Positions 5,789 through 14,190 of a stretch of 34,843 nucleotides of DNA are shown piece after piece. Where the stretch lies: contig CALJCO010000010.1 in NCBI GenBank assembly GCA_938023905.1, positions 1-34,843 of the forward strand, given 5' to 3'. A program made the position numbers and the translations under genes. The first letter of the stretch is position 1. Each line of letters begins with the position of its first letter. The stretch is from an uncultured Collinsella sp. GTDB lineage: Bacteria; Actinomycetota; Coriobacteriia; Coriobacteriales; Coriobacteriaceae. Below the pieces are notes generated by a model. The model searched no databases. It saw nothing but the letters and a program-made list of their open reading frames with translations, and was not told where the DNA came from.

Positions 5789-7663
5789 ATGATTGAGCTG
5801 CTCAGGCGTTTTGGTGGCAAGTTTCGCCGATATATGGTGATTGGCCCTGCGTGCAAGTTGATCGAAGTGATCTTTGACCTGCTTACGCCGCTGGTGATTG
5901 CCCAGATGATCGATAAAGGTATCGGTGCGCACGACGTGAGTGCCGTCGTCCGCTACGGCATGGTGCTCGCCGCCATGGCTGTGATCGGCATCTCGTTTAC
6001 GCTCGTTTGCCAAAAGATGGCGGCGCTCACCTCGCAGGGCATGGGCACCGACATTCGCGGCGCGCTCTACCAGCACATCAACAAGCTGAGCTATGCCGAG
6101 CTCGATCGCTTTGGCACGCCGTCGCTCATCACGCGCATTACCAACGACGTCAACCAGGTGCAGCTCGCCGTGGCGCTGGGCGTGCGCATGCTCATCCGCT
6201 GGCCCTTCCTGGCGGTGGGCTCCATGGTCGCGGCCCTTGCCATCGACCTTAAGCTCGGCATTATCTTTTTGATTTGCACGCCCGCCATTGGCCTGGTGTT
6301 TTGGTTTGTCATGGCGCGCTGCATTCCCTACTACAAGCAGCTGCAGGCAAAGCTCGATCGCATCGCGCTTATCTGCCGCGAAGGTCTTTCGGGCGCCCGC
6401 GTGGTTCGCGCCTTCGTGCGCGAGGACCACGAGCGCGAGCGCTTTGCCCAAGCCGCCGATGACCAGGCCAATACTGCCATCGCGGTGGGCAAGCTCTCGT
6501 CGATTCTCAACCCCGTCACGTTTCTTGTGATGAACCTGGGCGTGTGCGCCATCCTGTGGGTGGGCGGCATCCAGGTCAACGTGGGCGAGCTCACGCAGGG
6601 CCAGGTCATGGCGTTCGTCAACTACATGACGCAGACCCTCACCTCCATCGTGTACGTCGCCAACCTGGTCGTGGTCTTTACCAAAGCGAGTGCCAGTGCG
6701 TCGCGTATCAACGAGGTGCTCAATTGCGTGCCGAGCATCACCGACGAGGACAACCAGCCGGTCGCGCTGCCCGCGCTGGGCGACCTGGCAAGTGGCACCA
6801 CTCCGGTTTCCGCGCTGAGCTTTGACCATGCGAGCTTTTCGTTTGGCGCGGGCGCGGCAAATGCCGTGAGCGATGTGACGCTGGAACTCCCGCTGGGCAA
6901 GACACTCGGCATTATCGGCGGTACGGGCAGCGGTAAGTCCACGCTCGTCTCGCTTATCCCGCGCCTGTACGATGCGGGCACCGGCAGTGTGAGCGTGATG
7001 GGCGCCGACGTGCTCGCTTGGCCACTCGATCAACTGCGCCACGTGGTCGCGACCGTCCCGCAACGCGCGTCGCTGGTGAGTGGCACGATCCGCAGCAACC
7101 TGACCTGGCGCGACGAGGCGGCGACCGACGAGGAGCTTTGGGCGGCGCTCGACATGGCACAGGCGAGCGAGTTCGTGCGCAACAAGCCGCAGGGGCTCGA
7201 TGCCCCGGTCGAGGCGGGTGGCAAGAACTTTAGCGGTGGCCAGCGCCAGCGCCTGACCATCGCGCGCGCCCTGGTGGGCTCGCCTCAGATATTGATCATG
7301 GATGACTCCGCGTCGGCGCTCGACTTTAAGACTGACGCGGCGCTTCGTCATGCCATTCGCGAGCGCAGCGTGCGCGGTGCCGCCGAGGACGGGCTGCCGC
7401 TGACGACTGTCATCGTGAGCCAACGTGTCTCGACCGTGCGCGATGCCGACATGATCTGCGTACTCGACCACGGCTCGGTTGCGGGCCTGGGCACGCATGA
7501 CGAGCTGTATGCAAGCTGCCAGCTCTACCGAGAGATCTGCCAGTCGCAGCTTCGCCGCGAGGAGCTTGAGGGCCAGCAGGGGAGTGCAGCGCCCACGTCC
7601 GCCCCAGGGCCCGCGTCCGCCCTAGGCGCCCCTGTATCTGTCTGCGCAAAGGAGGGCTGCTAA
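5789..7663 (+). CDS. ABC exporter half-transporter, degenerate-site subunit
   Basis: This 624-residue fused permease-ATPase has six predicted membrane helices in residues about 15-300 (ABC type-I exporter fold) and an ATPase domain from about 345. Walker A is GGTGSGKST (377-385) and the signature is canonical FSGGQ (481-485). Walker B is ILIMDD, so aspartate D506 stands where the catalytic glutamate should be. That change is the mark of the degenerate-site partner in heterodimeric exporters such as TM287/288, BmrCD and LmrCD. ATG 5789 is chosen because GGGAG lies 9 bases upstream; the frame opens at TTG 5756 without a ribosome site. The stop codon abuts the start of the next gene, so the two are translationally linked. 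Exported substrate (drug, lipid or peptide) is unknown. Confidence 0.92.
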   Translation: MIELLRRFGGKFRRYMVIGPACKLIEVIFDLLTPLVIAQMIDKGIGAHDVSAVVRYGMVLAAMAVIGISFTLVCQKMAALTSQGMGTDIRGALYQHINKLSYAELDRFGTPSLITRITNDVNQVQLAVALGVRMLIRWPFLAVGSMVAALAIDLKLGIIFLICTPAIGLVFWFVMARCIPYYKQLQAKLDRIALICREGLSGARVVRAFVREDHERERFAQAADDQANTAIAVGKLSSILNPVTFLVMNLGVCAILWVGGIQVNVGELTQGQVMAFVNYMTQTLTSIVYVANLVVVFTKASASASRINEVLNCVPSITDEDNQPVALPALGDLASGTTPVSALSFDHASFSFGAGAANAVSDVTLELPLGKTLGIIGGTGSGKSTLVSLIPRLYDAGTGSVSVMGADVLAWPLDQLRHVVATVPQRASLVSGTIRSNLTWRDEAATDEELWAALDMAQASEFVRNKPQGLDAPVEAGGKNFSGGQRQRLTIARALVGSPQILIMDDSASALDFKTDAALRHAIRERSVRGAAEDGLPLTTVIVSQRVSTVRDADMICVLDHGSVAGLGTHDELYASCQLYREICQSQLRREELEGQQGSAAPTSAPGPASALGAPVSVCAKEGC

Positions 7664-9523
7664 ATGAATCCGTATACTTCTTCCGGTTCGGTCGCCACGA
7701 TGACGGCCAACGTGTCCGGCAACGATAACCTCAACGACCTGGGCGACGGTCCGCGCCAGCCCGGCGATCCGGAGCGCTACCCCGTGGGCGCGGTGACCCG
7801 CCGCCTGATGGGCTACGTCCGTCCGCACCGTATTTCGTTTACGGCGTCGTTTGTGAGCGCCGCTATCTCGGTGATTCTGCAGCTCTACACGCCTATCCTT
7901 ATCGGCGAGGGTATCGACCTGATCGTTGCCGCGGGCCAGGTGGATTTCGATGCACTGCTGCCGCTCGTTACCAAGCTCGCGATTGTCGTTGTAGGTGCTG
8001 CGGCCTTCCAGTGGCTGCAGGGCTATTGCGTCAACCGCCTGTCCTACGAAACGGTGCGCGACATGCGCGTGGAGGCGAGCGACAAGCTCAGCCGCATGCC
8101 GCTCAGCTTCATCGACAGCCATGCCCACGGCGACCTTATGAGCCGCGTGGTCAACGACGTCGACCAGGTAGGCGACGGCCTGCTGCAGGGCTTCACGCAG
8201 CTCTTCACCGGTGTTATTACCATCGTGGGCACGCTCGCGTTTATGCTTTCCATCAACCTGACCATGACGCTCGTGGTGGTGCTCGTCACGCCGCTTTCCA
8301 TTTTTGCAGCCGGCGCCATTGCCAAGCTTTCCAACAAAAGCTTTACGGCACAGCAGCGTATTCAAGGGCAGCTCGGTGGTCATATCGAGGAGTACGTAGG
8401 CGAGCAAAAGCTTGTCGACGCCTTTGCCTATGGTCCCAACGCCCAGCAGCGCTTCGATGCCCTCAACGCTGAACTCTACACCGCGGTCGAGCGCGCGCAG
8501 TTTATGGGTTCGCTCTCCAACCCCGGCACGCGCTTTATCAACAACATCATCTATGCCGTGGTCGCTGTGATCGGCTGCGTGGGCGTGATCACGGGCGTGC
8601 CGGCGGCGCTCACGGTGGGCGGCGTGCAGATTTTCCTGTCCTACGCCAACCAGTACACCAAGCCGTTCAATGAGGTCACCAACGTCATTACGCAGATCCA
8701 GACCGCGTACGCCTCGGCGCGCCGCATGTTCGCGCTGCTCGACGCTCGCGAGCAAGAGCCCGATGCGCCAGATGCCGTGGAGCTTGCCGCCCCGCAGGGC
8801 GAGGTGAGCTTTGAGCACGTGGACTTTAGCTATGTGCCCGACCGCAAGCTGCTGCAGGATATCTGCATCGAGGCCAAGCCGGGCATGCGGTTTGCCCTGG
8901 TCGGCCCCACGGGCTGCGGCAAGACCACGCTCATCAACTTGCTGCTGCGGTTTTACGATATCGATGCCGGATGCATCATGGTCGATGGCCGGTCTTCGCG
9001 TGATTACACGCGTGCAAGCCTGCGCCGCGCCTTTGGCATGGTGCTGCAGGACACTTGGCTGTTCGAGGGCACGGTGGCGGACAACATCGCTTACGGTTGC
9101 CCAGATGCCACGCGCGAGCAGGTTATCGAGGCGGCCAAGCGCGCGCACGCGCACAAGTTTATCGTGCAGCTGCCAGGCGGCTACGATACGGTGATCGGCG
9201 AGGACGGCGGAACGTTTAGCCAGGGTCAAAAGCAGCTGCTGTGCATCGCGCGCGTCATGCTCACCGACCCGGCTATCTTGCTGCTGGACGAGGCGACCTC
9301 GAGCATCGATACCCGCACCGAGCTGCAGGTTCAGACGGCATTCGACGAGCTCATGGCCGGCCGCACGAGCTTTGTCGTTGCGCATCGCCTGTCGACGATT
9401 CGCAACGCCGACTGCATTCTGGTGATGCGCGACGGCGAGATTATCGAGCGCGGCACGCACGACGAGCTGCTAGCGGCAGGCGGCTTCTATGCCGAGCTCT
9501 ATCGCAGCCAGTTTGCCCAGTGA
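7664..9523 (+). CDS. ABC exporter half-transporter, catalytic-site subunit
   Basis: This 619-residue protein is the partner of the preceding gene, and its ATG follows that gene's TAA with no gap. An AAGGAGG site lies inside the upstream coding end. After a disordered 45-residue N-terminus come six membrane helices and an ATPase domain. Walker A is GPTGCGKTT (414-422). The signature is non-canonical FSQGQ (518-522), with Q in place of the first G. Walker B is intact, ILLLDE (D542, E543), followed by the switch histidine in VAHRLST. The odd signature here and the odd Walker B in the partner complement each other exactly as in asymmetric heterodimers with one active and one degenerate ATP site. 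This strongly supports heterodimer assembly. Confidence 0.93.
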   Translation: MNPYTSSGSVATMTANVSGNDNLNDLGDGPRQPGDPERYPVGAVTRRLMGYVRPHRISFTASFVSAAISVILQLYTPILIGEGIDLIVAAGQVDFDALLPLVTKLAIVVVGAAAFQWLQGYCVNRLSYETVRDMRVEASDKLSRMPLSFIDSHAHGDLMSRVVNDVDQVGDGLLQGFTQLFTGVITIVGTLAFMLSINLTMTLVVVLVTPLSIFAAGAIAKLSNKSFTAQQRIQGQLGGHIEEYVGEQKLVDAFAYGPNAQQRFDALNAELYTAVERAQFMGSLSNPGTRFINNIIYAVVAVIGCVGVITGVPAALTVGGVQIFLSYANQYTKPFNEVTNVITQIQTAYASARRMFALLDAREQEPDAPDAVELAAPQGEVSFEHVDFSYVPDRKLLQDICIEAKPGMRFALVGPTGCGKTTLINLLLRFYDIDAGCIMVDGRSSRDYTRASLRRAFGMVLQDTWLFEGTVADNIAYGCPDATREQVIEAAKRAHAHKFIVQLPGGYDTVIGEDGGTFSQGQKQLLCIARVMLTDPAILLLDEATSSIDTRTELQVQTAFDELMAGRTSFVVAHRLSTIRNADCILVMRDGEIIERGTHDELLAAGGFYAELYRSQFAQ

Positions 9524-9644
9524 GCAAGCCCGTGGGGCAAATTAATCAATCGACAGACGGTGGTTTACATCTGTCACGTTAGTACTAAGATATTCATCTA
9601 ACAAATTGCATTAATGGCTCGAGTTTCGGGGGAAACGAGGCAAC

Positions 9645-10202
9645 GTGACTATGACATGCTCTATGGTGGTTAACAGCAAGAGCGGTAATACCAGGATGGT
9701 TTCGGGGGCGATCAAGCGCGCCCTGCAGGCTGCGGGCGTTGAGTTTGTCCACGCCGCCGCGTTGAGCGACGATGCGGATGCAGAACAGGTTGCGCTCGAG
9801 GCGCAGGGCGCCTGCGCGGCCGACACGGTGCTCGTCGGTTTTTGGTGCGACAAGGGCGCGTGCACGCCTTCGGTCGCGGCGTTGCTCTCTGCCTTGCACG
9901 GCAAGCGCGTGTTCCTGTTTGGCACCTGCGGCTTTGGGGCCGACCAGAGCTATTACCAGCAGATTGTCGACCGCGTAACTTCCAATCTGGCCGAGGATGC
10001 CGAGCTTGCGGGCTGGGCGATGTGCCAGGGCAAGATGGGTCCCGCGGTTAAGCAGCGCTATGAGGCAATGCTCGAACAAGATCCCGACAACGCCCGATTT
10101 AAGATGCTGCTCGACAACTGGGTTGCCGCGAAGGACCATCCCACCAAGGAAGATCTGGACAACATGGTCGCAGCCGCCAAGAAGGCCGTGCTGGGCGAGT
10201 AG
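9645..10202 (+). CDS. Flavodoxin-like protein
   Basis: The 185-residue product begins with a flavodoxin-type first strand and phosphate loop (VVNSKSGNTRMVSGAI, residues about 8-23) that would hold FMN phosphate. It continues with alternating hydrophobic strands (ADTVLVGFWCDKGA, KRVFLFGTCGF) typical of the fold. The C-terminal half (from about 125) is a helical tail seen in the longer single-domain flavodoxins of gut anaerobes. No redox partner gene is adjacent. GTG 9645 has GAGG only 4 bases away. ATG 9651 (residue 3) is a good alternative start with 10-base spacing. An intrinsic terminator follows, so it is likely monocistronic. Its electron-transfer partner is unknown. Confidence 0.8.
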   Translation: MTMTCSMVVNSKSGNTRMVSGAIKRALQAAGVEFVHAAALSDDADAEQVALEAQGACAADTVLVGFWCDKGACTPSVAALLSALHGKRVFLFGTCGFGADQSYYQQIVDRVTSNLAEDAELAGWAMCQGKMGPAVKQRYEAMLEQDPDNARFKMLLDNWVAAKDHPTKEDLDNMVAAAKKAVLGE

Positions 10203-10241
10203 ACCTACCGCTGTCGTGCGTGCGAAATAATACTAGAAGTG

Positions 10242-10269
10242 AAAGCCTCGAAATCCTCGAGGCTTTTTT
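10242..10269 (+). terminator. Intrinsic terminator of the flavodoxin-like gene
   Basis: AAAGCCTCGA (10242-10251) pairs with TCGAGGCTTT (10257-10266) around a 5-base loop and runs into TTTTTT. It lies 40 bases after the stop codon. Confidence 0.88.
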
Positions 10270-10403
10270 CTTGACACTCGCGGGCGCAACCGTGGCAAGC
10301 GTTTGGGACGACATTTTCCATCACCCCGATGACGAGGCCGTCCTGGACGACACACTCGCATGCGTTCTCTGGATGTATTCAGAGTGGGACGGTCTTCCCG
10401 GAT

Positions 10404-10430
10404 GCAAAAAAGGCCACATGACGTGGCCTT
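10404..10430 (-). terminator. Intrinsic terminator of the LtaS-like gene
   Basis: Read leftwards, AAGGCCAC, a 5-base loop and GTGGCCTT (10410-10430) is followed by a run of Ts (10405-10409). It lies about 215 bases after the LtaS-like stop codon, so the palindrome at 10487-10616 would form part of that transcript's 3' end. Confidence 0.7.
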
Positions 10431-10486
10431 CAACTTATATATGTTGCGGTTACCACCCCATGACAGGCCGCGCTCCAACAACAAGG

Positions 10487-10616
10487 CGTCTGTCCGGGCG
10501 GAGGTATGTAAGGTTCATCGCGAGTTCCGCACGCAAAGGAGGCCACTTAATGTGGCCTCCGTCTTGCGCAGGACTGTTCGAGCAGGGAACCTTACATACC
10601 TCCGCCCGGACAGACG
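10487..10616. repeat. 30-bp perfect inverted repeat enclosing a nested hairpin
   Basis: CGTCTGTCCGGGCGGAGGTA.. (10487-10516) is exactly complementary to 10587-10616. Inside sits GGAGGCCAC, 5 bases, GTGGCCTCC (10538-10560), with partial pairing between the two stems. The inner hairpin shares GGCCAC..GTGGCC with the terminator at 10410-10430. I do not support any ORF in 10270-10643. Confidence 0.7.
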
Positions 10617-10643
10617 TTTCAGTTATGAACTCGCAGCTAGTCG

Positions 10644-12944
10644 CTATTTGATCTTGGTCGTGCCCGGCGCCAGATTGGGGTCGGTCTCGTTGGCCTCGGT
10701 CTGGAAGTGCTCCGTATAGACGTTCTTACCGTCGCGGAACATCTCGTAGTACTGCATCTTGGCGTAATCCTCGCGCGCCTTGGTGGCGGCTGCTGCGGCG
10801 GCGTCGTCGCCGGTGACGTTGGAGGAGAGCGCCCAACGCAGGCTGGCGTCTTCATAGCCGACCGAGCTGATAGCGGGCAGCGACTCGCGCAGCGTCATGT
10901 GCGCTTTCTGGTAGTCGGTCAGCGGGGCGCCGATCAGCTGCATAAGCTGCGTGGACAGGTAGTTGGTGGACAGGTCGTCGACCTCGCTCGTCTGGTCGCA
11001 GCCGGCAACGTCGTAGTTGGCCCAGATGATGTAGTCGGTCTGCCACAGACGTTCCTGGTGGGTGGCGTCGTCCTCGCCGGTAAACCACTTATCGTTGAAC
11101 TTGGACGGGAAGAACGGCTGGTGGTCGCCCCAGAACACTACGACCACCTTACGGTCGAGCTTGCTCAGGGCGTTAAGGAAGTAGCGAAGCGCCTGGTCGG
11201 ACTGCTCGATGCACGAGACATACTCGTCGACATCGGAGAGCGTACCGTCCTCGACGGTCTTGGCGTCCAGGTCGGTCGTGTCGATGTTGAGGTGCATCTG
11301 CTTGTCGACCGGCAGCAGGCCCGTGTCGTAGCCCGAGTGGTTCTGCATGGTCACGTCGAAGATGAACTGCGGGTCGGCATTCTGGTCGAGCAGCTCAAGA
11401 ATCTTGTCGTAGGTAGCCTGGTCGGTCACCATGCCACGCAGGGTATCGGCGCCCTGGAAATCGTTGATGGACAGGAACTGGTCAAAGCCAAAGTCCTTGT
11501 AGACGTTCTCGCGGTTCCAGTTGGTCGCGTGGTTGGGGTGCATGGCCGTGGTGGAATATCCGAGCGACTTGAACTGCTCTGCCAGGTTCCCGGTCGTTTC
11601 CATGTTGTAGATGGTGTAGGGGTACACGCCCGAGCCCAGGTTGGCCATGGAGTTGCCGGTCATAAACTCAAACTCGGTATTGGCGGTGCCACCGCCGTAG
11701 GCGCTCACGTAGAGCTTGCCGCGGCTGAGGCAGTTGGACAGGCTCTTAAAGTACTGCGGGCCCTCGTAGCCGGCGCGCATATTCTGGTAGATGGATAGGT
11801 CCGAGAAGGTCTCGTTCATGATGGCGATGACCGTGGGCTTCTCGCTATCGAACTGCTCCTTTGCGGCGGCGCGCTCGTCACTCTTAGCGGCGTCTGACTT
11901 GTCGTAGGCCTTGGTGTACTTTTTGAGCGTGGCCTTGGCATCGTCGACGGAGTAGTCGGCGGGTTTGGGCGGCTTGATAGACTGCGCTGCACTAATAAAG
12001 GCAGGCAGGTAGCCCTCGCGCCAGTAGCTCTCGAGCGGGCGCCAGGTGTAGACGGTGATGCCGAGGGTGTTGTAGTAGTCGATGAGCGTGACATGCGCGG
12101 TCACGCCGCCCAGGCACAGCACCGCCACGAGCAGGTTGGTGAGCAACATGCGCTTGGCGTTGGCGGCACCCTTCTGGCGGTGCGGTGCCACCAGGCCGGC
12201 GTATTCGCATAGCAGCATGGCGATGGCGGCAAAGCCCATGGACAGCACGCAGAACAGCGAGATCGAGAAGGTGTAGCCGTTGCCGGCGACCGCGGCGGCG
12301 GTGGAGATGGCCGAAAGGTCGCCCGGCTGGATGGGCATGGATTTAAACGTGATGACGAAGAACTCGGCAATGCCCAGGACAAAGAGGGCAAAGGCCAAGA
12401 CTGCAGGAGCTGCTCCGTGGCGCTGGAATAGGAAGAACAAGCCGGTCATGAGCACGGTGATGATGGCCCACTCGAGCAGGATGCACAGGGGGTAGACCCA
12501 GGTAAAGTCGTGGTTGGACGAGACCTCCATGCCCAGCAGCGCAAAGACGCCGGCGAGCAGCAGGCACAAGACGGCGGCGACGAGCGGTTTGCCCACAAAG
12601 GCGCCGCGCAGGCGGGCGAGCTTGCCGGTGGGGGCGGGGGCATCGGTAGCGGCGAACGCAAAGACGCGCGGGGCGATGCGGTCGCGGGCGATGCTGGCCC
12701 AGGCGCATCCGGTGAGGATGGCGTTGGTCAGGATGAGCATCACAAAGGCGAGCGGCTCGTTTTGTGCCACGAGGCCAATGGCGCCCCAAATAGTCAAAAA
12801 GAGCTGGAACAGGCCGAAGGCGACGCTCCACCCAAGAGCGCTTTTGGCAACGGTGCCCGACTGAGCGCGAATGGCCTTGCCCTCGCGCAAAACAAGGTAG
12901 ACGGTCGCCGCAAGACCGACGAGCGAGATGGCGGCTGCGAACAT
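10644..12944 (-). CDS. LtaS-like membrane sulfatase (phosphoglycerol transferase family)
   Basis: The 766-residue protein has several membrane helices in residues 1-300 and an extracellular alkaline phosphatase/sulfatase-fold domain after that. Expected LtaS-type active-site motifs are visible: NETFSD, with nucleophile T379; GGGTANTEFEFMTGNS; and VVVFWGDHQPFF, where the DH binds metal. Enzymes of this family transfer glycerol phosphate or related groups from lipid donors onto glycolipids or wall polymers outside the cell. I start at ATG 12944, 7 bases after GAGGAG. The upstream GTG 12959 would overlap that site. It is monocistronic. The exact polymer is unknown. Its length exceeds the usual LtaS (about 650), which makes a broader family role likely. 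Confidence 0.88.
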   Translation of the reverse strand: MFAAAISLVGLAATVYLVLREGKAIRAQSGTVAKSALGWSVAFGLFQLFLTIWGAIGLVAQNEPLAFVMLILTNAILTGCAWASIARDRIAPRVFAFAATDAPAPTGKLARLRGAFVGKPLVAAVLCLLLAGVFALLGMEVSSNHDFTWVYPLCILLEWAIITVLMTGLFFLFQRHGAAPAVLAFALFVLGIAEFFVITFKSMPIQPGDLSAISTAAAVAGNGYTFSISLFCVLSMGFAAIAMLLCEYAGLVAPHRQKGAANAKRMLLTNLLVAVLCLGGVTAHVTLIDYYNTLGITVYTWRPLESYWREGYLPAFISAAQSIKPPKPADYSVDDAKATLKKYTKAYDKSDAAKSDERAAAKEQFDSEKPTVIAIMNETFSDLSIYQNMRAGYEGPQYFKSLSNCLSRGKLYVSAYGGGTANTEFEFMTGNSMANLGSGVYPYTIYNMETTGNLAEQFKSLGYSTTAMHPNHATNWNRENVYKDFGFDQFLSINDFQGADTLRGMVTDQATYDKILELLDQNADPQFIFDVTMQNHSGYDTGLLPVDKQMHLNIDTTDLDAKTVEDGTLSDVDEYVSCIEQSDQALRYFLNALSKLDRKVVVVFWGDHQPFFPSKFNDKWFTGEDDATHQERLWQTDYIIWANYDVAGCDQTSEVDDLSTNYLSTQLMQLIGAPLTDYQKAHMTLRESLPAISSVGYEDASLRWALSSNVTGDDAAAAAATKAREDYAKMQYYEMFRDGKNVYTEHFQTEANETDPNLAPGTTKIK

Positions 12945-13158
12945 GCTGAGACTCCTCACAAACTTAAAACCTACGAAAGCGGGGGTTTACCCGATTGTTA
13001 CCAAGATATGCGCTGCAATTGGTGACTGCGCACAACAACCAGCCATATTAACGCGCACGTGTGGCGGTGTGGCGCAATGTAGTGGCGACCTGCGCGATAA
13101 TGGACGGGAATTACACGGAAACGTAAAGGCTTCTTAAAGAAATGGCGAGGGTAGGGCG

Positions 13159-14031
13159 ATGAACGAGCAGGTTTGCAAGGCGGACATGGGCGGCGACGGA
13201 GCTGCGGTCGTGGATACGTGCGGCTATCCGGTCGAGACTACGGGCAACACGGTGCTGGACATCTTGGAGCATCGCTCGTCTACGCGTGCCTTCGCGCGTG
13301 ATGATGACGACCGTCCCGTGGCGGTGACCGACGAGCAGCGGGCGGCGATTCTACATGCGGCGAGTCGCGCGCCGTCGGCAGGCGCCATGATGATGTATTC
13401 CATCATCAGTATTCGCGAGCAGGCTACGCTCGATCGCTTGGCCGACCTGTGCGACCATCAGCCCATGATCGCCAAGGCGCCCTGGGCACTTATATTTGTG
13501 GTCGACTATGCCAAGTGGATCGATCTGTTTGAGCACGCGGGCTGCTTTGAGCCCGAGTTTGTCGAGCGCACGGGCAAGGCGCCCCGCCGCGCGCCGGGTT
13601 TGGGCGACTTTGCCATCGCGGCCCAGGACGCCGTGATCGCTGCGCAAAACGCCGTGGTTGCCGCCGAGGCCCTGGGGCTGGGGAGCTGCTACATCGGTGA
13701 TATCGTCGAGAATGCCGAGGAAGTCGCCGAGCTGCTCGATCTGCCGCCCTATACCATGCCGCTGTCGATGCTCATCATCGGCAGGCCCCGTAAGGAGCGC
13801 CCGGCCATTGCGCATCCCGTGGTGAACCTGGTGCACGAGGAACGCTACTGCCGTGCGGACGCCGCGACCATGGACGCGCAGGTGGCCGAGATGGATGCGA
13901 TGTTTCGCCCGCACGCCCACGAGGTGGGCGAGCGCGTGGCGGATATCTACACCCGCAAACACACCAGTCCCTTTATGGCCGAGATGAGCCGCTCCATGGA
14001 TTGGTGGTTCAAAAACTGGCTCGGAAAATGA
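13159..14031 (+). CDS. Nitroreductase family protein
   Basis: The 290-residue product has a nitroreductase fold: the FMN-contacting HRSSTRAFA motif (residues about 38-46), ASRAPSAGAMMMYS (about 68-81) and the conserved GLGSCYIGDI loop (about 173-182). Family members reduce nitro compounds, quinones or flavins with NAD(P)H. It carries an unusual 30-residue N-terminus and a C-terminal extension of about 70 residues (DAMFRPHAHEVGERVADIY...) beyond the core. A GAGGGTAGGG ribosome site precedes the ATG. It appears to be a single-gene unit, with a palindrome of the R4 type right after the stop. The substrate cannot be inferred. Confidence 0.88.
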   Translation: MNEQVCKADMGGDGAAVVDTCGYPVETTGNTVLDILEHRSSTRAFARDDDDRPVAVTDEQRAAILHAASRAPSAGAMMMYSIISIREQATLDRLADLCDHQPMIAKAPWALIFVVDYAKWIDLFEHAGCFEPEFVERTGKAPRRAPGLGDFAIAAQDAVIAAQNAVVAAEALGLGSCYIGDIVENAEEVAELLDLPPYTMPLSMLIIGRPRKERPAIAHPVVNLVHEERYCRADAATMDAQVAEMDAMFRPHAHEVGERVADIYTRKHTSPFMAEMSRSMDWWFKNWLGK

Positions 14032-14034
14032 CAG

Positions 14035-14065
14035 ATGTGGTAAAGGGACAGTCCCTTTACCACAT
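14035..14065. repeat. Palindromic repeat R4, copy 1
   Basis: ATGTGGTAAAGGGA (14035-14048) pairs perfectly with TCCCTTTACCACAT (14052-14065) across three bases. The design AAAGGGAC-AG-CCCTTT is shared with 27411-27441. It starts 3 bases after the nitroreductase stop. It lacks a clear T-run. Confidence 0.6.
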
Positions 14066-14149
14066 TCCATATCGCCGCAGTAGCCTAAAGACTTTATAAA
14101 TCTTTATTTAGCTGGGAAGACGGTGTCATTTAAACATGAGCCGATTGCC

Positions 14150-14155
14150 TATAAT
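14150..14155 (+). promoter_or_regulatory. Candidate -10 element of kup
   Basis: A perfect TATAAT lies 35 bases before the kup ATG. The region 17 bases upstream (near 14127-14132) is a poor -35. This may be a promoter that needs an activator. No c-di-AMP riboswitch is recognisable in the leader. Confidence 0.4.
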
Positions 14156-14190
14156 CCCTTCGAACATTAAAGTTGGGAGGAAACCTGCTT

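Noticed and set aside
5744..7498. Long minus-strand ORFs opposite the ABC exporter, kup, kinase and MFS genes
   Set aside because: They are mirror frames produced by GC-rich codon use. They are rich in Arg, His and Ala with no domains, and the opposite strand has clear families.
10220..10651. 143-residue plus-strand ORF
   Set aside because: It reads through the flavodoxin-gene terminator, a second terminator hairpin and the 30-bp palindrome; no domain is visible.
14066..14190. c-di-AMP (ydaO-type) riboswitch upstream of kup
   Set aside because: The leader after the -10 is only about 30 bases and lacks the conserved ydaO motifs.
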